Part shown: piece after piece, positions 34,998 to 44,815 of the stretch
Numbering within the stretch: the stretch's first letter is position 1
Layout of the letters: each line of letters starts with the position of its first letter
DNA from: Hypholoma sublateritium FD-334 SS-4
Lineage: Eukaryota; Basidiomycota; Agaricomycetes; Agaricales; Strophariaceae
DNA length: 59,393 nucleotides
NCBI GenBank assembly: GCA_000827495.1
Contig: KN817689.1
Location: 1-59,393 of the forward strand
Direction: 5' to 3'
Notes under the pieces: model-generated
Databases searched by the model: none
What the model was told of the DNA's origin: nothing
Seen by the model: the letters and a program-made list of their open reading frames with translations, nothing else
Translations under genes and position numbers: made by a program

Positions 34998-36680
34998 TCA
35001 CGTATACATGATTATATCGAGTCCTGCTGCCTTCTTCTGGGACACAAGCTCCAACATTTGATATCTCTCCGAGTTGTCAGTCCAGCTCATCTCAATGACT
35101 ACCCTTTTCCATGGGAGAAGGGCACGCATCGGAGCGGTCCCACGCTGCTTGACCTCCAGAAATTGGCGCAGTGTTTGGAGAGAGCATTTGATCCCTCCCA
35201 CAAATTTGAATTCCTGCAGGCATGGACAAATAACACCGGCGCCGCCATCCTCTACAAAGGCGAGCAAGAACCTGTTGGCATCAGGAAGTCTGCTTACTAT
35301 CGACCCCAGACATCGAAGGTTTAGTGTGGACAGGGAAGGGCAGTAGTGAAGTAATTCCGCGACGACCGCCAATGACTCTTCACCGTCATTTCTGAAGCGG
35401 CAGAGAGCAAGTTCCTGAATATCTGGTGATCGTTTGAAAAAACCTGCCAATGAGATATCGAGGTACACTGCATGGATTTTAAATGTAGAAAGAACGGGCG
35501 CGCTGATTGAGTCAAATACACTATGAGCTCCAGATGAGGATGGTCCGGGTCCTTGATCGTCGACCCGTAACGTCTTCAGAAATGGGAGTTTGATTTCGGC
35601 CATGGGATTTTCTAATCTCAAATCCGCGTAAATATGGCAGAATACTAGACGCCTAGTTTGCCGGAGCACTCTTGCTACTTCATTGATGGAACAGTGGCCG
35701 AGTGTGACAGAAGTAAGGTTGGCCCAATTGGCCTGAATGAAATCGGTGACACCTATGTAGCCGGGCAAAGCGTCCCGATATATATCCAATGCCAGTCTTG
35801 TGAGTTTCGGGCCCGCGAGGAGTGTATTATTGCAAAACTTGGATCCGCCAGATTTAAGACGAAGGGTAATTGACTCGAGCAAAGGAACATCATCAGCCGT
35901 GAGCGCGGCAATACGAATGATTGGTGCGGATATTATGGCAGACGCGCATTCTGATTCAAATTCAATCCTTCGCCAGCGGTTCGAATAACTGAAAAGTGTG
36001 TCGAAAAGTATGGTTGATGGATCAGATTGGACGTTTTTTAGAAGTAGAAATTCGGGGTTGGGGTCCTGCATGAACACAGTGAGAGACAGCGAACCTGCCC
36101 GTTCGAACCATCCAATTGCTTTACTAGCTAAAACCAAGTAATCCCATTTATCCAATCGTTTGTGGGGACTGAAGGAAACATTCATCGACGCCCAAAGGAA
36201 TGGGGTTGTAAGCGCGATGTGTCGCATTGTGCTGGAGATTTGCGCGAGTATGTAGGGCAATGGAGTGGTGCGGTAGGACAGTGTGGGCATGTCGACTTGC
36301 ACACATGCGACACATATCTCGCGAAGAACGTCCGCTGGGAGATTTCGGAAGGGTGAAAAGATTCGACGATGATTTGCAAACGTCTCTAAGATCGCTGCTT
36401 CCTCGTTGCGCAAGTGTCGCAGCTTTTTTTCCGTCTCATGAATCTGCGACTTCAGTGCCTGGATATGGGTCATGGTCTCAGATATCTGAGCTTCTACAAC
36501 TCTAAGTTTTGCATTGGTAGGGGGTATAGACTCCTGGATGATTGCTCTTTCTTGGTCGGTGGGCGGTCGGTTGGTTTTGATCAACATTTCTAGAACAGAA
36601 TTGCCTAGGAAATGATTTTCAACAGGGTTTGCGAATTTCTGATTATTACAAGGCTCACTAGATAAATCGGCCTGATCCAT
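34998..36680 (-). CDS. F-box/LRR-like paralogue D
   Basis: Start MDQADLSS at 36680; exon 1 is 36680-36659. A 54-nt GTGAGC...TAG intron (36605-36658), again a multiple of three without stops, precedes SVLEMLIKTNRPPTDQERAI. Spliced length is 542 residues. The order matches paralogue C: coiled coil (KSQIHETEKKLRHLRNEEAA), F-box-like LPADVLREICVACVQ with ALTTPFLWASM, leucine-rich repeats such as LPLLESITLRL and LPFLKTLRVDDQ, tail AFVEDGGAGVICPCLQ and a final DIIMYT. It is the closest in layout to the frameshifted copy A and appears intact. Lengths differ between paralogues by small insertions in the repeat region. SCF substrate recognition is inferred from the F-box only. Confidence 0.85.
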   Translation of the reverse strand: MDQADLSSEPCNNQKFANPVENHFLGNSVLEMLIKTNRPPTDQERAIIQESIPPTNAKLRVVEAQISETMTHIQALKSQIHETEKKLRHLRNEEAAILETFANHRRIFSPFRNLPADVLREICVACVQVDMPTLSYRTTPLPYILAQISSTMRHIALTTPFLWASMNVSFSPHKRLDKWDYLVLASKAIGWFERAGSLSLTVFMQDPNPEFLLLKNVQSDPSTILFDTLFSYSNRWRRIEFESECASAIISAPIIRIAALTADDVPLLESITLRLKSGGSKFCNNTLLAGPKLTRLALDIYRDALPGYIGVTDFIQANWANLTSVTLGHCSINEVARVLRQTRRLVFCHIYADLRLENPMAEIKLPFLKTLRVDDQGPGPSSSGAHSVFDSISAPVLSTFKIHAVYLDISLAGFFKRSPDIQELALCRFRNDGEESLAVVAELLHYCPSLSTLNLRCLGSIVSRLPDANRFLLAFVEDGGAGVICPCLQEFKFVGGIKCSLQTLRQFLEVKQRGTAPMRALLPWKRVVIEMSWTDNSERYQMLELVSQKKAAGLDIIMYT

Positions 36681-37321
36681 TTTTTGTCTCCTTCGAATGT
36701 TTCTGCGCGGTGAAAGTATGAGGGAATCAATTGATGAAAGTCGGATGAGTGTTGGATGAACGTCTAAATCAAGTGTGGGTTTTTTTTGCACTGATCAAGC
36801 ACTGATTTGAATTTCGTTCGAATTTCATTGTTGGACTCGCACGCATTTTATGTAAACACGCAGTCCCAACCTTACCACTCATAATTACGCAGTGATTATC
36901 TCTCTCGCGTCTCTCGCCGTCACAATTTTGTATCATAAACTTATTCGCAACCAAGGCCCGACGACATCGCACGTAGCAGTTCATTTCGCCCAGCCGCATG
37001 CCGGTGAGCACCCAGCGACACTCGCACTCCGGCCTGCGCATGAAGCGGTGGCTGCTCCCGGGCGGGGCCAGAGCGGAATTAATGGGCGCACGGGTGAGGC
37101 AGATTGAAATCGACGGTGCAGAGCGTCGAGCGTTCGTGATGTTGCTGGCGGCCCAGAGGTCGGCAGCGAGCCAAAAGAGAGCTGCAGAGCGGCTCTGACA
37201 ATCAAAGTTTACACCCCATTCATCATCAGTCGACGTGCTGTAAATCTGTAGTTATTATTATTGCGCGAATCTTGGTACATTTCGGTCCGTCTAGCAAGAG
37301 TTTTAGCGAGTCGAGATCCGC
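36681..37321. other. Intergenic between F-box D and SDH4
   Basis: Holds the promoter of F-box D and the 3' end of SDH4. Short frames only; nothing recognised. Confidence 0.5.
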
Positions 37322-38149
37322 TTAGGCCGTCCACGCCTTTGCGATGAGCTCCGTGAGACCTGTAGGCGGTGTCAGCGCGCATATACTGGGTGAGCGAGAG
37401 AGGCAGGTATATCGAGCAAGCGAAGAAGGTCGACAGGTATTTTGAAGGCGGTGGAAGGAGGAATACATCGCGGTGGAGGGGGCGATGGGCGTAGGAACGG
37501 AACGGGAAGCAGAAATAGACGCACCGATGTCGTTCGTGTTGAACTGGTACACCCCAACGAGCGTCGCGACGGTCGCCGCACGCAGACCCCACTTGGCTAC
37601 GTTTCCAAGCACGGGAAATTTGCGCGTGTGCAGGTAGTCCACGACGATACAGTCGAACTGCCCGACATTAATGAATCAGCCCGTTCCACCCGCGAGACGT
37701 TCGCAAAGAGGAAAAGAGGACGTACGCCGATATGGCTGTGCATGACAAGCGAGACGCCGAGGATACCGTCAAGGATCGGGTAACTGCTCCCTGAGGTTGC
37801 GAACGCTGCGGCGGTGAGCGGGACCAGCCCTGCGGAGAGCAGGCGCTCGAACGCCCAGTGGTGCGAGCCGTGTGTGCGTGACGGCGCAGGGAACGCTGTC
37901 GGATCGTTCACAGATCCCTGGATGATCGCTTCGGGGCGTCAGAGCCGGCTGCAACCACAGCAGGCGCAGGAAACGTACGACCGCCGGGGGTGTAAGCATA
38001 CGGGGCGCCGCTCGTGGCGAATCGGGCTGCAGTGGGTGGTCAGTGCGCAGGGTGGAGTGGTCAGGGAGGTGACACGCACGGAGTGCCAGGGCACGAGTGA
38101 CGAGGCGGGCGCGAGGCAGAGAGGAGCGGAGGGCGAGCGTGGTTGACAT
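37322..38149 (-). CDS. sdh4: Succinate dehydrogenase membrane anchor subunit (SDH4/CybS)
   Basis: Five exons, 38149-38080, 38026-37959, 37917-37726, 37657-37525 and 37359-37322, give 166 residues. The N-terminus (MSTTLALRSSLPRARLVTRA) is a typical mitochondrial presequence. The mature part is HGSHHWAFERLLSAGLVPL, SYPILDGILGVSLVMHSHIG, FDCIVVDYLHTRKFPVLG and VATLVGVYQFNTNDIG with tail LTELIAKAWTA. It anchors complex II in the inner membrane and helps bind haem and ubiquinone; the MHSHIG histidines and the Asp-Tyr of VVDYLH are the expected positions. Intron 2 (about 41 nt, 37918-37958, donor GTGGTT) is the least certain join, chosen because it alone restores the frame. Introns 1, 3, 4: 53, 68, 165 nt. 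It sits inside the F-box tandem without sharing its structure. Confidence 0.92.
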
Positions 38150-38815
38150 TGTTGGGTCAGTGCTAGTGAGCCAGTAGCTTTCATGAAGGCCCGGTTACTG
38201 CCGAAACCGCCAAGCAGCCAAGCATACACAGACAGCGCGTGCCAATCACACTCAGGCTACCGCCAACGAAGCATCGTTGGCATAAATGCCTTTGACGAAG
38301 ATATAATTATTTCGATATCGTGTGATTCTAGGTGTATCTTCGTGACCCCACAATTCAAATGATATCAAAACATAGAGTGAACTTGCGGTGAACGGTCTCG
38401 AGCGAATACTCTAAGTAAAACTCTGCGGCACACGAAGGCTCGCCTGTTTCATGTGGTCGCGGTTGGGTCGCGGCGTTCTACTTATAGAAAAAATATCTCC
38501 CAGTGGTAGTATACGCCACGGTAACATTCTCCGTGGCAGACGTCCGCCACCGCGCCGAGCAAATGATCGATGCAGAAGAGCGTAGCAGGCGCGCTGCGCT
38601 GCATGATGTATATGCTTTCTCCTCGGCATTTATTCGCTATATTGGATGCATTTGTAGATATTCCACCGGCCCCGGTGGTATACCTTGTGAGAATGAAGAA
38701 GTTAGAGCAGCAGGTCAGCGGCCAGTGATAAGTGTGTCATTATCAACCGTGGAATTTTATTTTTTATTCATGATCATATAGCGTCGCTCCGGATCAAATT
38801 TTCTATCTTTACAAA
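38150..38815. other. Intergenic between SDH4 and F-box E
   Basis: About 0.7 kb holding the SDH4 promoter and the 3' side of F-box E. Some phrases near 38210-38470 reappear near 41210-41530 (AACCGCCAAGC / AACCGGGATAATACGCCAAGC, AGACAGCGCGTGCCAATC / AGACAATGCAGGCCAATC, CTGCGGCACACGAAGGC), so the flanks of F-box E are themselves an old direct duplication. Confidence 0.5.
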
Positions 38816-41111
38816 TTATAAATACAATTCAGATGAGCCATACGATTCATACGAATCTGAGTCACTTTCATCAAGAAGGCATGTTACATCCAGTCCCTGC
38901 GTCTTCTTCTCTGAAGCAAGGTCCAACATTTGCTGGCGCGTTTCTCTGGGACGTATACCTCCGATATCAATTGCCACCCTCTTCCACGGCAGGATTTTTG
39001 GCGTAACAATATTTCCTTGCTTTCCCTCGAGGAATAGGCGCAGTGTTAGGACAGAGAAGTCGACCTCTCCCTCGAAATGGAAATCCTGCAGATACGGACA
39101 AGTAATACCAAGTCCGCCTTCCTCGACAAATGCCCTCAGCAACATATTAGCATTATAATTTGATAGTTGAACGTCTGGGTCCCACCAACTTGAAGGCCGA
39201 AGAGAAAGTAAGCTGAGTAAAGGGCACACATCGGGGGTGATGGGATTTAAGACTCTCCCAAATGTAAATTCTCTAGGTATTCAGGTATTTTAAATATCAG
39301 TCCACATTTAAATCAGAATATCATTTAAAATTTGAGGAAACACAGGGGATTTTCTAAATTTCTGAGTATGTGGGGAGCTGAAGGATTATAGTGTATTTAA
39401 AATATTTGATAATTTCGCACATTGGCCGACATTCTGTGTGTGGGACAACATGAAAGATTCTCCCAAATATAATTCCTGGCCAATAGGAATTTTACCGAGG
39501 TTTTCCCTATTGGCTAGAAAATATATTTGAGATATTCCTCTATGATGTCCTATATACATAATCTCGGACGGCATAAAGGATTTTCTTATATTTGAAATTT
39601 ATTTCTATCTTACATTCTACCTATTTCTTTCAATTTTTGAAAATCACTTACTTCTGCCATCATATCAAATATTAGTCGCATTATAAATGTCATTTATTCT
39701 TTAAATCTCGGGTAACATAAGTGATCAACATTTGGGAGGCACCTAAATCCTGGTGCCCCCGATGTGGCAGTGGCGGAGGATTCCCAACGTGATCGTCAAT
39801 GATTTGTCTCTCTTCAAGTAGGGGAGAGAAAGATTCCAAATATTCGGTGATTTCTGGATAAACTCCAACAACGAGAGCTCGAGGAACCCTGAACGGATGT
39901 GGAATATTTTCAGCGCTGGCGCAGTAATGAGATCAAGAAGACTAGAAGTTCCAGAAGAAGCTGATCGAAAAGATCTCTCATCGATATGGAAAGTCTCTAG
40001 AAAAGGAAGGTTGATCTTGACGGTGTAATGGAACTCCACTCGTTCTGTAAAAGCGGCCGGGCACACATAAACATCGCAGTATGCGAGACACTTGGTTTGC
40101 TGCAGAATTATAGCTATCTCATTTTTCGAAAGGCAATGAGAATCCATCTTCCCGTGGAGCGTAACAGAAGTAAGGGCGGCCCAATTGACGGTGAACTTTC
40201 GAACGTTATTTGTTTGCAATAATACACGTTTGAGTGTCGGTATATTGAGCAACGCAATATTGTGGAGCGCGGAAGATGGTGTCGATAAATCAAATTCAAG
40301 GGAAACCGACTGTAGCAGGGGGACATCGACCGCCGCTAACGCAGCAATGCGAACCATCAGTGGGGATGTGACTTGACAACTTGATTCGAATTTAATCTCT
40401 TTCCAGCGGGTTGAATAACTGAAAATGGTGTCGAATAAGATGCTTGATGGGTCAGATTCGCCGCGTTTGAACCTCGAGTGTGGCCAGCTGGGGTCCTGTA
40501 TGAATATAGTCAGGGCCAGTCCACCTGCTCGCTCGAACCATTCGCTCGCCCTCCTAGCCAGAATTGAATAAGCCTGTGTATCTCGTTTACTACCAAAGGT
40601 GCCATAGTCGATGTACATAGAGGCCCATATGAACGGGGCTGTCAGCGCGACGTGTCGCATTTCGCTGGAGATCTGTGCGAGTCTGTAAGGCAGTGGAGTC
40701 GTGCGGTAAGTGAGGGTGGGTGCGCTGTCCTCCACACAGGCGATGCATATCTCGCGAAGAACGTCCTCGGGGAGATTTCGGAAGGGAGAAAAGACTCGAC
40801 GATGATCCGCAAATGTCTCCAAGATCGCAGCTTTCTCCTCGTGCAAGCGCTGCAGCTTGATTTCCCTCTCCTCAATCTGCAGCTTCAGCGCTTGGATATG
40901 GGCCATGGTGTCGGATATCTGCGCTTCTACAACACTCAATTTTGCATTGGTAGGGGCCATGGATTCCTGTATTATTGCCTTTTCTTCGTCGGTTGGTGGT
41001 CGGTTGGTTTTGAGCAACGCCTCCAGAACGGAGCTACCTGGGACAAAAATATGAATGGGATGTAATACAAAGAAGACTGAAAAACTCGCTGGATAACGCG
41101 GCCTGATCCAT
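38816..41111 (-). pseudogene. F-box/LRR-like paralogue E, split by a transposable element
   Basis: Exon 1 (41111-41090) encodes MDQAALSS. The next intron (41038-41089, 52 nt) starts GCGAGT instead of GTGAGT, a GC-AG intron at the same site as in the other paralogues. The frame then runs through KTNRPPTDEEKAIIQ, coiled coil, LPEDVLREICIACVE and leucine-rich repeats to LGILRHC. There a 540-bp element (39227-39766) adds a few foreign residues and a stop. Across it the frame resumes exactly at PLLSLLSLRPSSW and continues to AFVEEGGLGITCPYLQ and the stop at 38816. Without element and duplicated target the gene would encode about 566 residues. As it stands a protein of about 430 residues lacking the last quarter of the repeats could be made. 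Confidence 0.85.
39227..39766. mobile_element. 540-bp terminal-inverted-repeat element inside F-box E
   Basis: AT-rich insertion with imperfect inverted ends of about 38 bp. Both start CACATCGGGGG, share GGATTTA, and finish the repeat with TCCCAAATG. The trinucleotide GCA flanks both sides (39224-39226 and 39767-39769), and only one copy is needed to rebuild the F-box coding frame, which fixes the insertion borders precisely. The interior has no gene and includes a smaller inverted repeat, CCAATAGGAA...TTCCCTATTGG, near 39480-39515. A CAC start and 3-bp duplication recall CACTA or Harbinger-like elements; the class is unproven. Confidence 0.85.
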
Positions 41112-41546
41112 TATCTATCGTTCTTGGATGCGAGGAGAATTCAAGGGCAATTGCTCGATGGTTGAAACCAACGTGTGCGTTCTGGTTTTGCGTTGAATCA
41201 TCACGAGGCGGCTGGGCGCCACCGGGTCACTGCCGAAACCGGGATAATACGCCAAGCATGTGCAGACAATGCAGGCCAATCGCACTCAGGCTATCATCGT
41301 TGGCATAAATACCTTCGACAAAGATAAGTATAAGTAATTATTTCGATAGGGTTTATGAGTGTGATTTTAGGTGTATCTTGTTGACTCTGTAACTTCAAAT
41401 TGTAATGACAAATAGAGTGAACGGCGTGAAGCCGCGAAGATGGTCTGAAAAAGGGGTGGTGCAAAAGTGGTGTCAACGCGGTGTTTACTCTAATGCCCTG
41501 CGGCACACGAAGGCGCCTTTCTCGTCTGTTGGTCCTCACAACGTCC
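41112..41546. other. Intergenic, upstream of F-box E
   Basis: Promoter side of F-box E plus the 3' end of the Ulp1 remnant. The part from about 41210 to 41530 is a diverged copy of the DNA near 38210-38470 on the other side of F-box E. No gene is recognised. Confidence 0.45.
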
Positions 41547-42051
41547 TCAGCAATCGTCACGAAGCTTGACATTGCCAATCTCCCAGATCATCCGCCGGCG
41601 CAGGTACGGTATGTCTTGTTGTGAGAAGTAGAAGTGATCCTCCCCTCTTGATATCGCCTCCATATACTGGCATGTAAATACACCGCCGTCGCAGCAATTT
41701 TCCTGCCGGGGAGTGCTCTGGAGAGTAATTTTCGCGATGAGCACACTTTTCTGGGATGATCGCCGAAAGTAATACTTACGTCTGGAGCCCAGTCTGACCA
41801 GCCGGTGAAGTCAAAGTCCTTCTTTTTCTTGTTCTGGTGCTCCAACTTGACATAACTCCGCAATTTCTGTTACACGTCAGCCTCATCTTCCAGCGGGAAA
41901 GATTCCCACTCACCTGGAAGACAAGCCCTTTGAGCATCCCCAAACTATCGTACGACTCGAAACGCTTCCGACGGAAATTGATCGCAGCAGCCGCCCAGTG
42001 CGTATTTCTGTGGTTGACCGGCATGAACACAACATCCTTCGAGAATATATC
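41547..42051 (-). pseudogene. Ulp1-type SUMO protease remnant, catalytic Cys lost
   Basis: Three exons, 42051-41914, 41866-41780 and 41717-41547, form the last 132 residues of a Ulp1 (C48) domain: DIFSKDVVFMPVNHRNTHW, INFRRKRFESYDSLGM, DFDFTGWSDWAPD, STPRQENCCDGGVF and IPYLRRRMIWEIGNVKLRDD. The catalytic His (NTHW), Asp (SYDS) and Gln (RQEN) are in place. The nucleophile motif that should read N-x-x-D-C-G reads N-C-C-D-G-G, so the active cysteine is glycine. The N-terminal half of the domain is missing, because at 42061 the gene runs into a 283-bp tandem array and no acceptor precedes DIFSK. A live copy would cleave SUMO from substrates; this one should not. Confidence 0.85.
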
Positions 42052-42060
42052 GGGCACGGG

Positions 42061-42852
42061 TAAATGTGCGTGCACGAGCGTGCGTGTGCGTGTGTGCGTG
42101 CATGCACGCACATACACGTGCACGCACACGCACGCACAGGCCAATGTGCGTGCACTCTTCTAAGAACACAACCAGGGACCGGGTACTCACCAAACCTGTT
42201 CCAGTGGCTTCTAATAGTAGTAATTAGTATTCATGAACACTCTCAGATAATACTGGTACGTAGGGCATGTGTAGCGATAAGATATACACGCTCAACCACG
42301 CTCGGTCACGCTCATTTACCCGTGCCCATTCTCGGGGCACGGGTAAATGTGCGTGCACGAGCGTGCGTGTGCGTGTGTGCGTGCATGCACGCACATACAC
42401 GTGCACGCACACGCACGCACAGGCCAATGTGCGTGCACTCTTCTAAGAACACAACCAGGGACCGGGTACTCACCAAACCTGTTCCAGTGGCTTCTAATAG
42501 TAGTAATTAGTATTCATGAACACTCTCAGATAATACTGGTACGTAGGGCATGTGTAGCGATAAGATATACACGCTCAACCACGCTCGGTCACGCTCATTT
42601 ACCCGTGCCCATTCTCGGGGCACGGGTAAATGTGCGTGCACGAGCGTGCGTGTGCGTGTGTGCGTGCATGCACGCACATACACGTGCACGCACACGCACG
42701 CACAGGCCAATGTGCGTGCACTCTTCTAAGAACACAACCAGGGACCGGGTACTCACCAAACCTGTTCCAGTGGCTTCTAATAGTAGTAATTAGTATTCAT
42801 GAACACTCTCAGATAATACTGGTACGTAGGGCATGTGTAGCGATAAGATATA
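42061..42852. repeat. 283-bp tandem array with palindromic GTGCGTGC core
   Basis: Two full units (42061-42343, 42344-42626) and most of a third (42627-42852) are nearly identical. Each begins with a palindrome-rich core in which GTGCGTGCA and TGCACGCAC alternate and GGCCAATGTGCGTGC closes the core. A unique part follows containing GGTACTCACCAAACC. On the minus strand that part reads as the end of an exon (EATGTG) before a GTGAGT donor, as expected for the lost upstream exon of the Ulp1 gene. The array therefore seems to have grown out of the Ulp1 gene itself. Confidence 0.85.
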
Positions 42853-43367
42853 GGATCTGTGACTTGTGTCTGTGACAACGGTGACAACGCGCGTCGCACC
42901 CTTCCACAATCAAATATTCACCGAGGTTTTACTTCCTCGGTGCAGCCCTGTTGGTCCCGATAATAATTATTTCACGTAGTATACATCTTAATATATATAT
43001 GCGTATCTTATTTGTGATGCCATATTATGTGATGCAGATTTCGCGCACTCATAGGTAGGCGCTGATAACTTATAAGTGACTACTATGAAGGTCTCAAGAA
43101 GGTGTATTGAATTTCTCCATAATGAAGGGATTAAAATGCCCTTCTAAGCCTCACATAGTACTATAAGTAACACATAGCACGACAAGCAAGTATTTTCCTC
43201 AACTTGTCTGCATGTGAACGACCTATTAGCTATGTCTAGGATTATCTGCGGCGTATTGACGGCGTACATATATGCACTATATCTACATTTAATTTACCCA
43301 TGAGTAAATGAACATATATCACAGTAAAAACATATGATAATTGCAATAAGGCCTCTCTTCTACTAAA
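42853..43367. other. AT-rich spacer, no gene seen
   Basis: Unassigned sequence between the 283-bp array and the next GTGCGTGC cluster. No frame of interest and no repeat recognised. Confidence 0.4.
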
Positions 43368-43548
43368 GTGCACGCACATCGCACGCACCTTGCACGCACT
43401 TGCACGCACAGGCCAATGTGCGTGCCACGCACGCACGCACACGCACGCACTTGCACGCACCTTGCACGCACATGCACGCACATGCACGCACTTGCACGCA
43501 CTTGCACGCACCGACTAATGTGCGTGCCACGCACAGCACGCACATAAT
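43368..43548. repeat. GTGCGTGC/GCACGCAC cluster
   Basis: About twenty GCACGCAC/TGCACGCAC words with two embedded copies of the inverted form (GGCCAATGTGCGTGCCACGC and CTAATGTGCGTGCCACGCAC). It matches the core of the 283-bp unit and the clusters at 53, 53.7 and 54.6 kb. Confidence 0.8.
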
Positions 43549-43798
43549 ATATATGTTCAAAATACTGAATATATCGGCTGGACTGGGAGAGTGAGCCGTT
43601 TGCGGAAGTATTTTCCATTTCAGGTACCTGAGCATGATCGTACATCCGGAAGGCGCCCGGCTCCCGAAATTTTCATTCCTTCATTCAACTATCATCTCAA
43701 AGTCCATTATATTCTGAAGTCGAACATGGTATGTATTGTTCATACCTTGTATGATACACCAGCTCACAGTAATATTAATATAGGAGTTTTTCAGACAT

Positions 43799-44477
43799 AT
43801 GTATCGCTACTTTAGGCCGGCTGAGGGAGGTACGGACCCACCCAAGAAGATTGAACATCAATTACTTCTCAAGTCACCGGTGAAAGAAGAGGAAAAAGAT
43901 GGTCGGATGTATATGTACGACTCGAAAGGTACGTAACAGCCATACATACGACACTAAAAATATCTGAATCAATATGTGAATCTTCGATGATCCAGGGAAT
44001 TTTGTGGGATATGGTCAATTTGCACCGCATAAACATCTCAGCAAAGGTATGCGTTGATCCTCTACATGTGTCGGAAGCTTACTTGTTTCAGAGAAAATGG
44101 AAGACAAGGAGCCGGCTAAAGTACCCAAGTCGGAGGCCGCGGCTGAGATTCTCTATAGAAGAACATCGGACGGCCAATTTGTGGCCGTATCACAGGTCGA
44201 TCAACCTCCTACTGTCTTTCCTGCCAAGGTTGAAGCACCCACTATTCCCAAACAGCCTCCGGAAGCACCCTCGGCGACCCTGGCACGGATACCAACTCGT
44301 CGGAACAGTATATCTATGTCTGATCCTCGCATCAAAGACTGGAACGGCTGGCCGGATGGGCCGTTTACATGTGACTTGACATTCGATGAATACCAGGCCA
44401 CTGGGAATCTGAAGGTACACTGGGCTCATAAGGTACATGCATCAGCAAATTCAGTTTTTTCCCATACTATGTCATAG
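43799..44477 (+). CDS. Unrecognised three-exon gene
   Basis: Exons 43799-43928, 43996-44046 and 44092 to about 44477 join in phase across two introns with canonical GTACGT/GTATGC donors and CAG acceptors. The product starts MYRYFRPAEGGTDPPKKIEH, continues DGRMYMYDSKG + NFVGYGQFAPHKHLSK + EKMEDKEPAKVPK, and holds ILYRRTSDGQFVAVSQVDQP and RIKDWNGWPDGPFTCDLTFD. It is about 190 residues, charged and proline-rich, with no domain I recognise. The end is uncertain: a GTACAC or GTACAT site near 44413-44432 could be another donor, and the DNA beyond is an AT-rich repeat-like island, so the gene may be 3' truncated. The regular exon phases argue for a real gene. Confidence 0.5.
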
Positions 44478-44489
44478 TGATGGGCTAAA

Positions 44490-44815
44490 AATAATAGCGG
44501 CTGATATTTCCCCGGAGCTCTAGACTGATACACCACGGTATTTCGACGTAAAATATAGACGCACTTGAGTGTATCATCTATTTTAGTGTACTATGGAGAG
44601 TAACAGGGTCACTATATAGTGTCTATAGAGCTATGCGGTTGCTATTTAGTCTATATAAGAATGCAGTTGCTATTATACACTATGTAGACATATTCAACTA
44701 CTATATCACTATTAGATTCTTATTGCGTTATAATAATAATGTAATATCGCGCAACAGTTCAAGTAGAAGTGAATATTTCCAACTATTTTATAGTAAGTAC
44801 ATGTTTTATCTACAG
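44490..44815. repeat. AT-rich island with ACTATATAG-type words
   Basis: Low-GC stretch with repeated words such as CACTATATAGTG, TACACTATGTAG and CTATATCACTATTAG. It replaces the expected 3' part of the neighbouring Zn2Cys6 gene. A similar island lies at 47560-47770, so the two may be copies or ends of the same kind of element. No inverted-repeat ends were pinned down. Confidence 0.45.

Noticed and set aside
41751..41779. 29-nt intron in the Ulp1 remnant
   Set aside because: Too short for a fungal intron; the acceptor 33 nt further on gives a 62-nt intron and the expected WAPD-STPRQEN junction.
42061..42852. CRISPR-like array
   Set aside because: Eukaryotic context, 283-bp near-identical units, and no short repeats with unique spacers.
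42064..42875. Cys/His-rich repeated ORFs (MCVHERACACVRACTHIH type)
   Set aside because: Translation of the GTGCGTGC palindromes in the tandem array; identical copies at each unit and no gene context.
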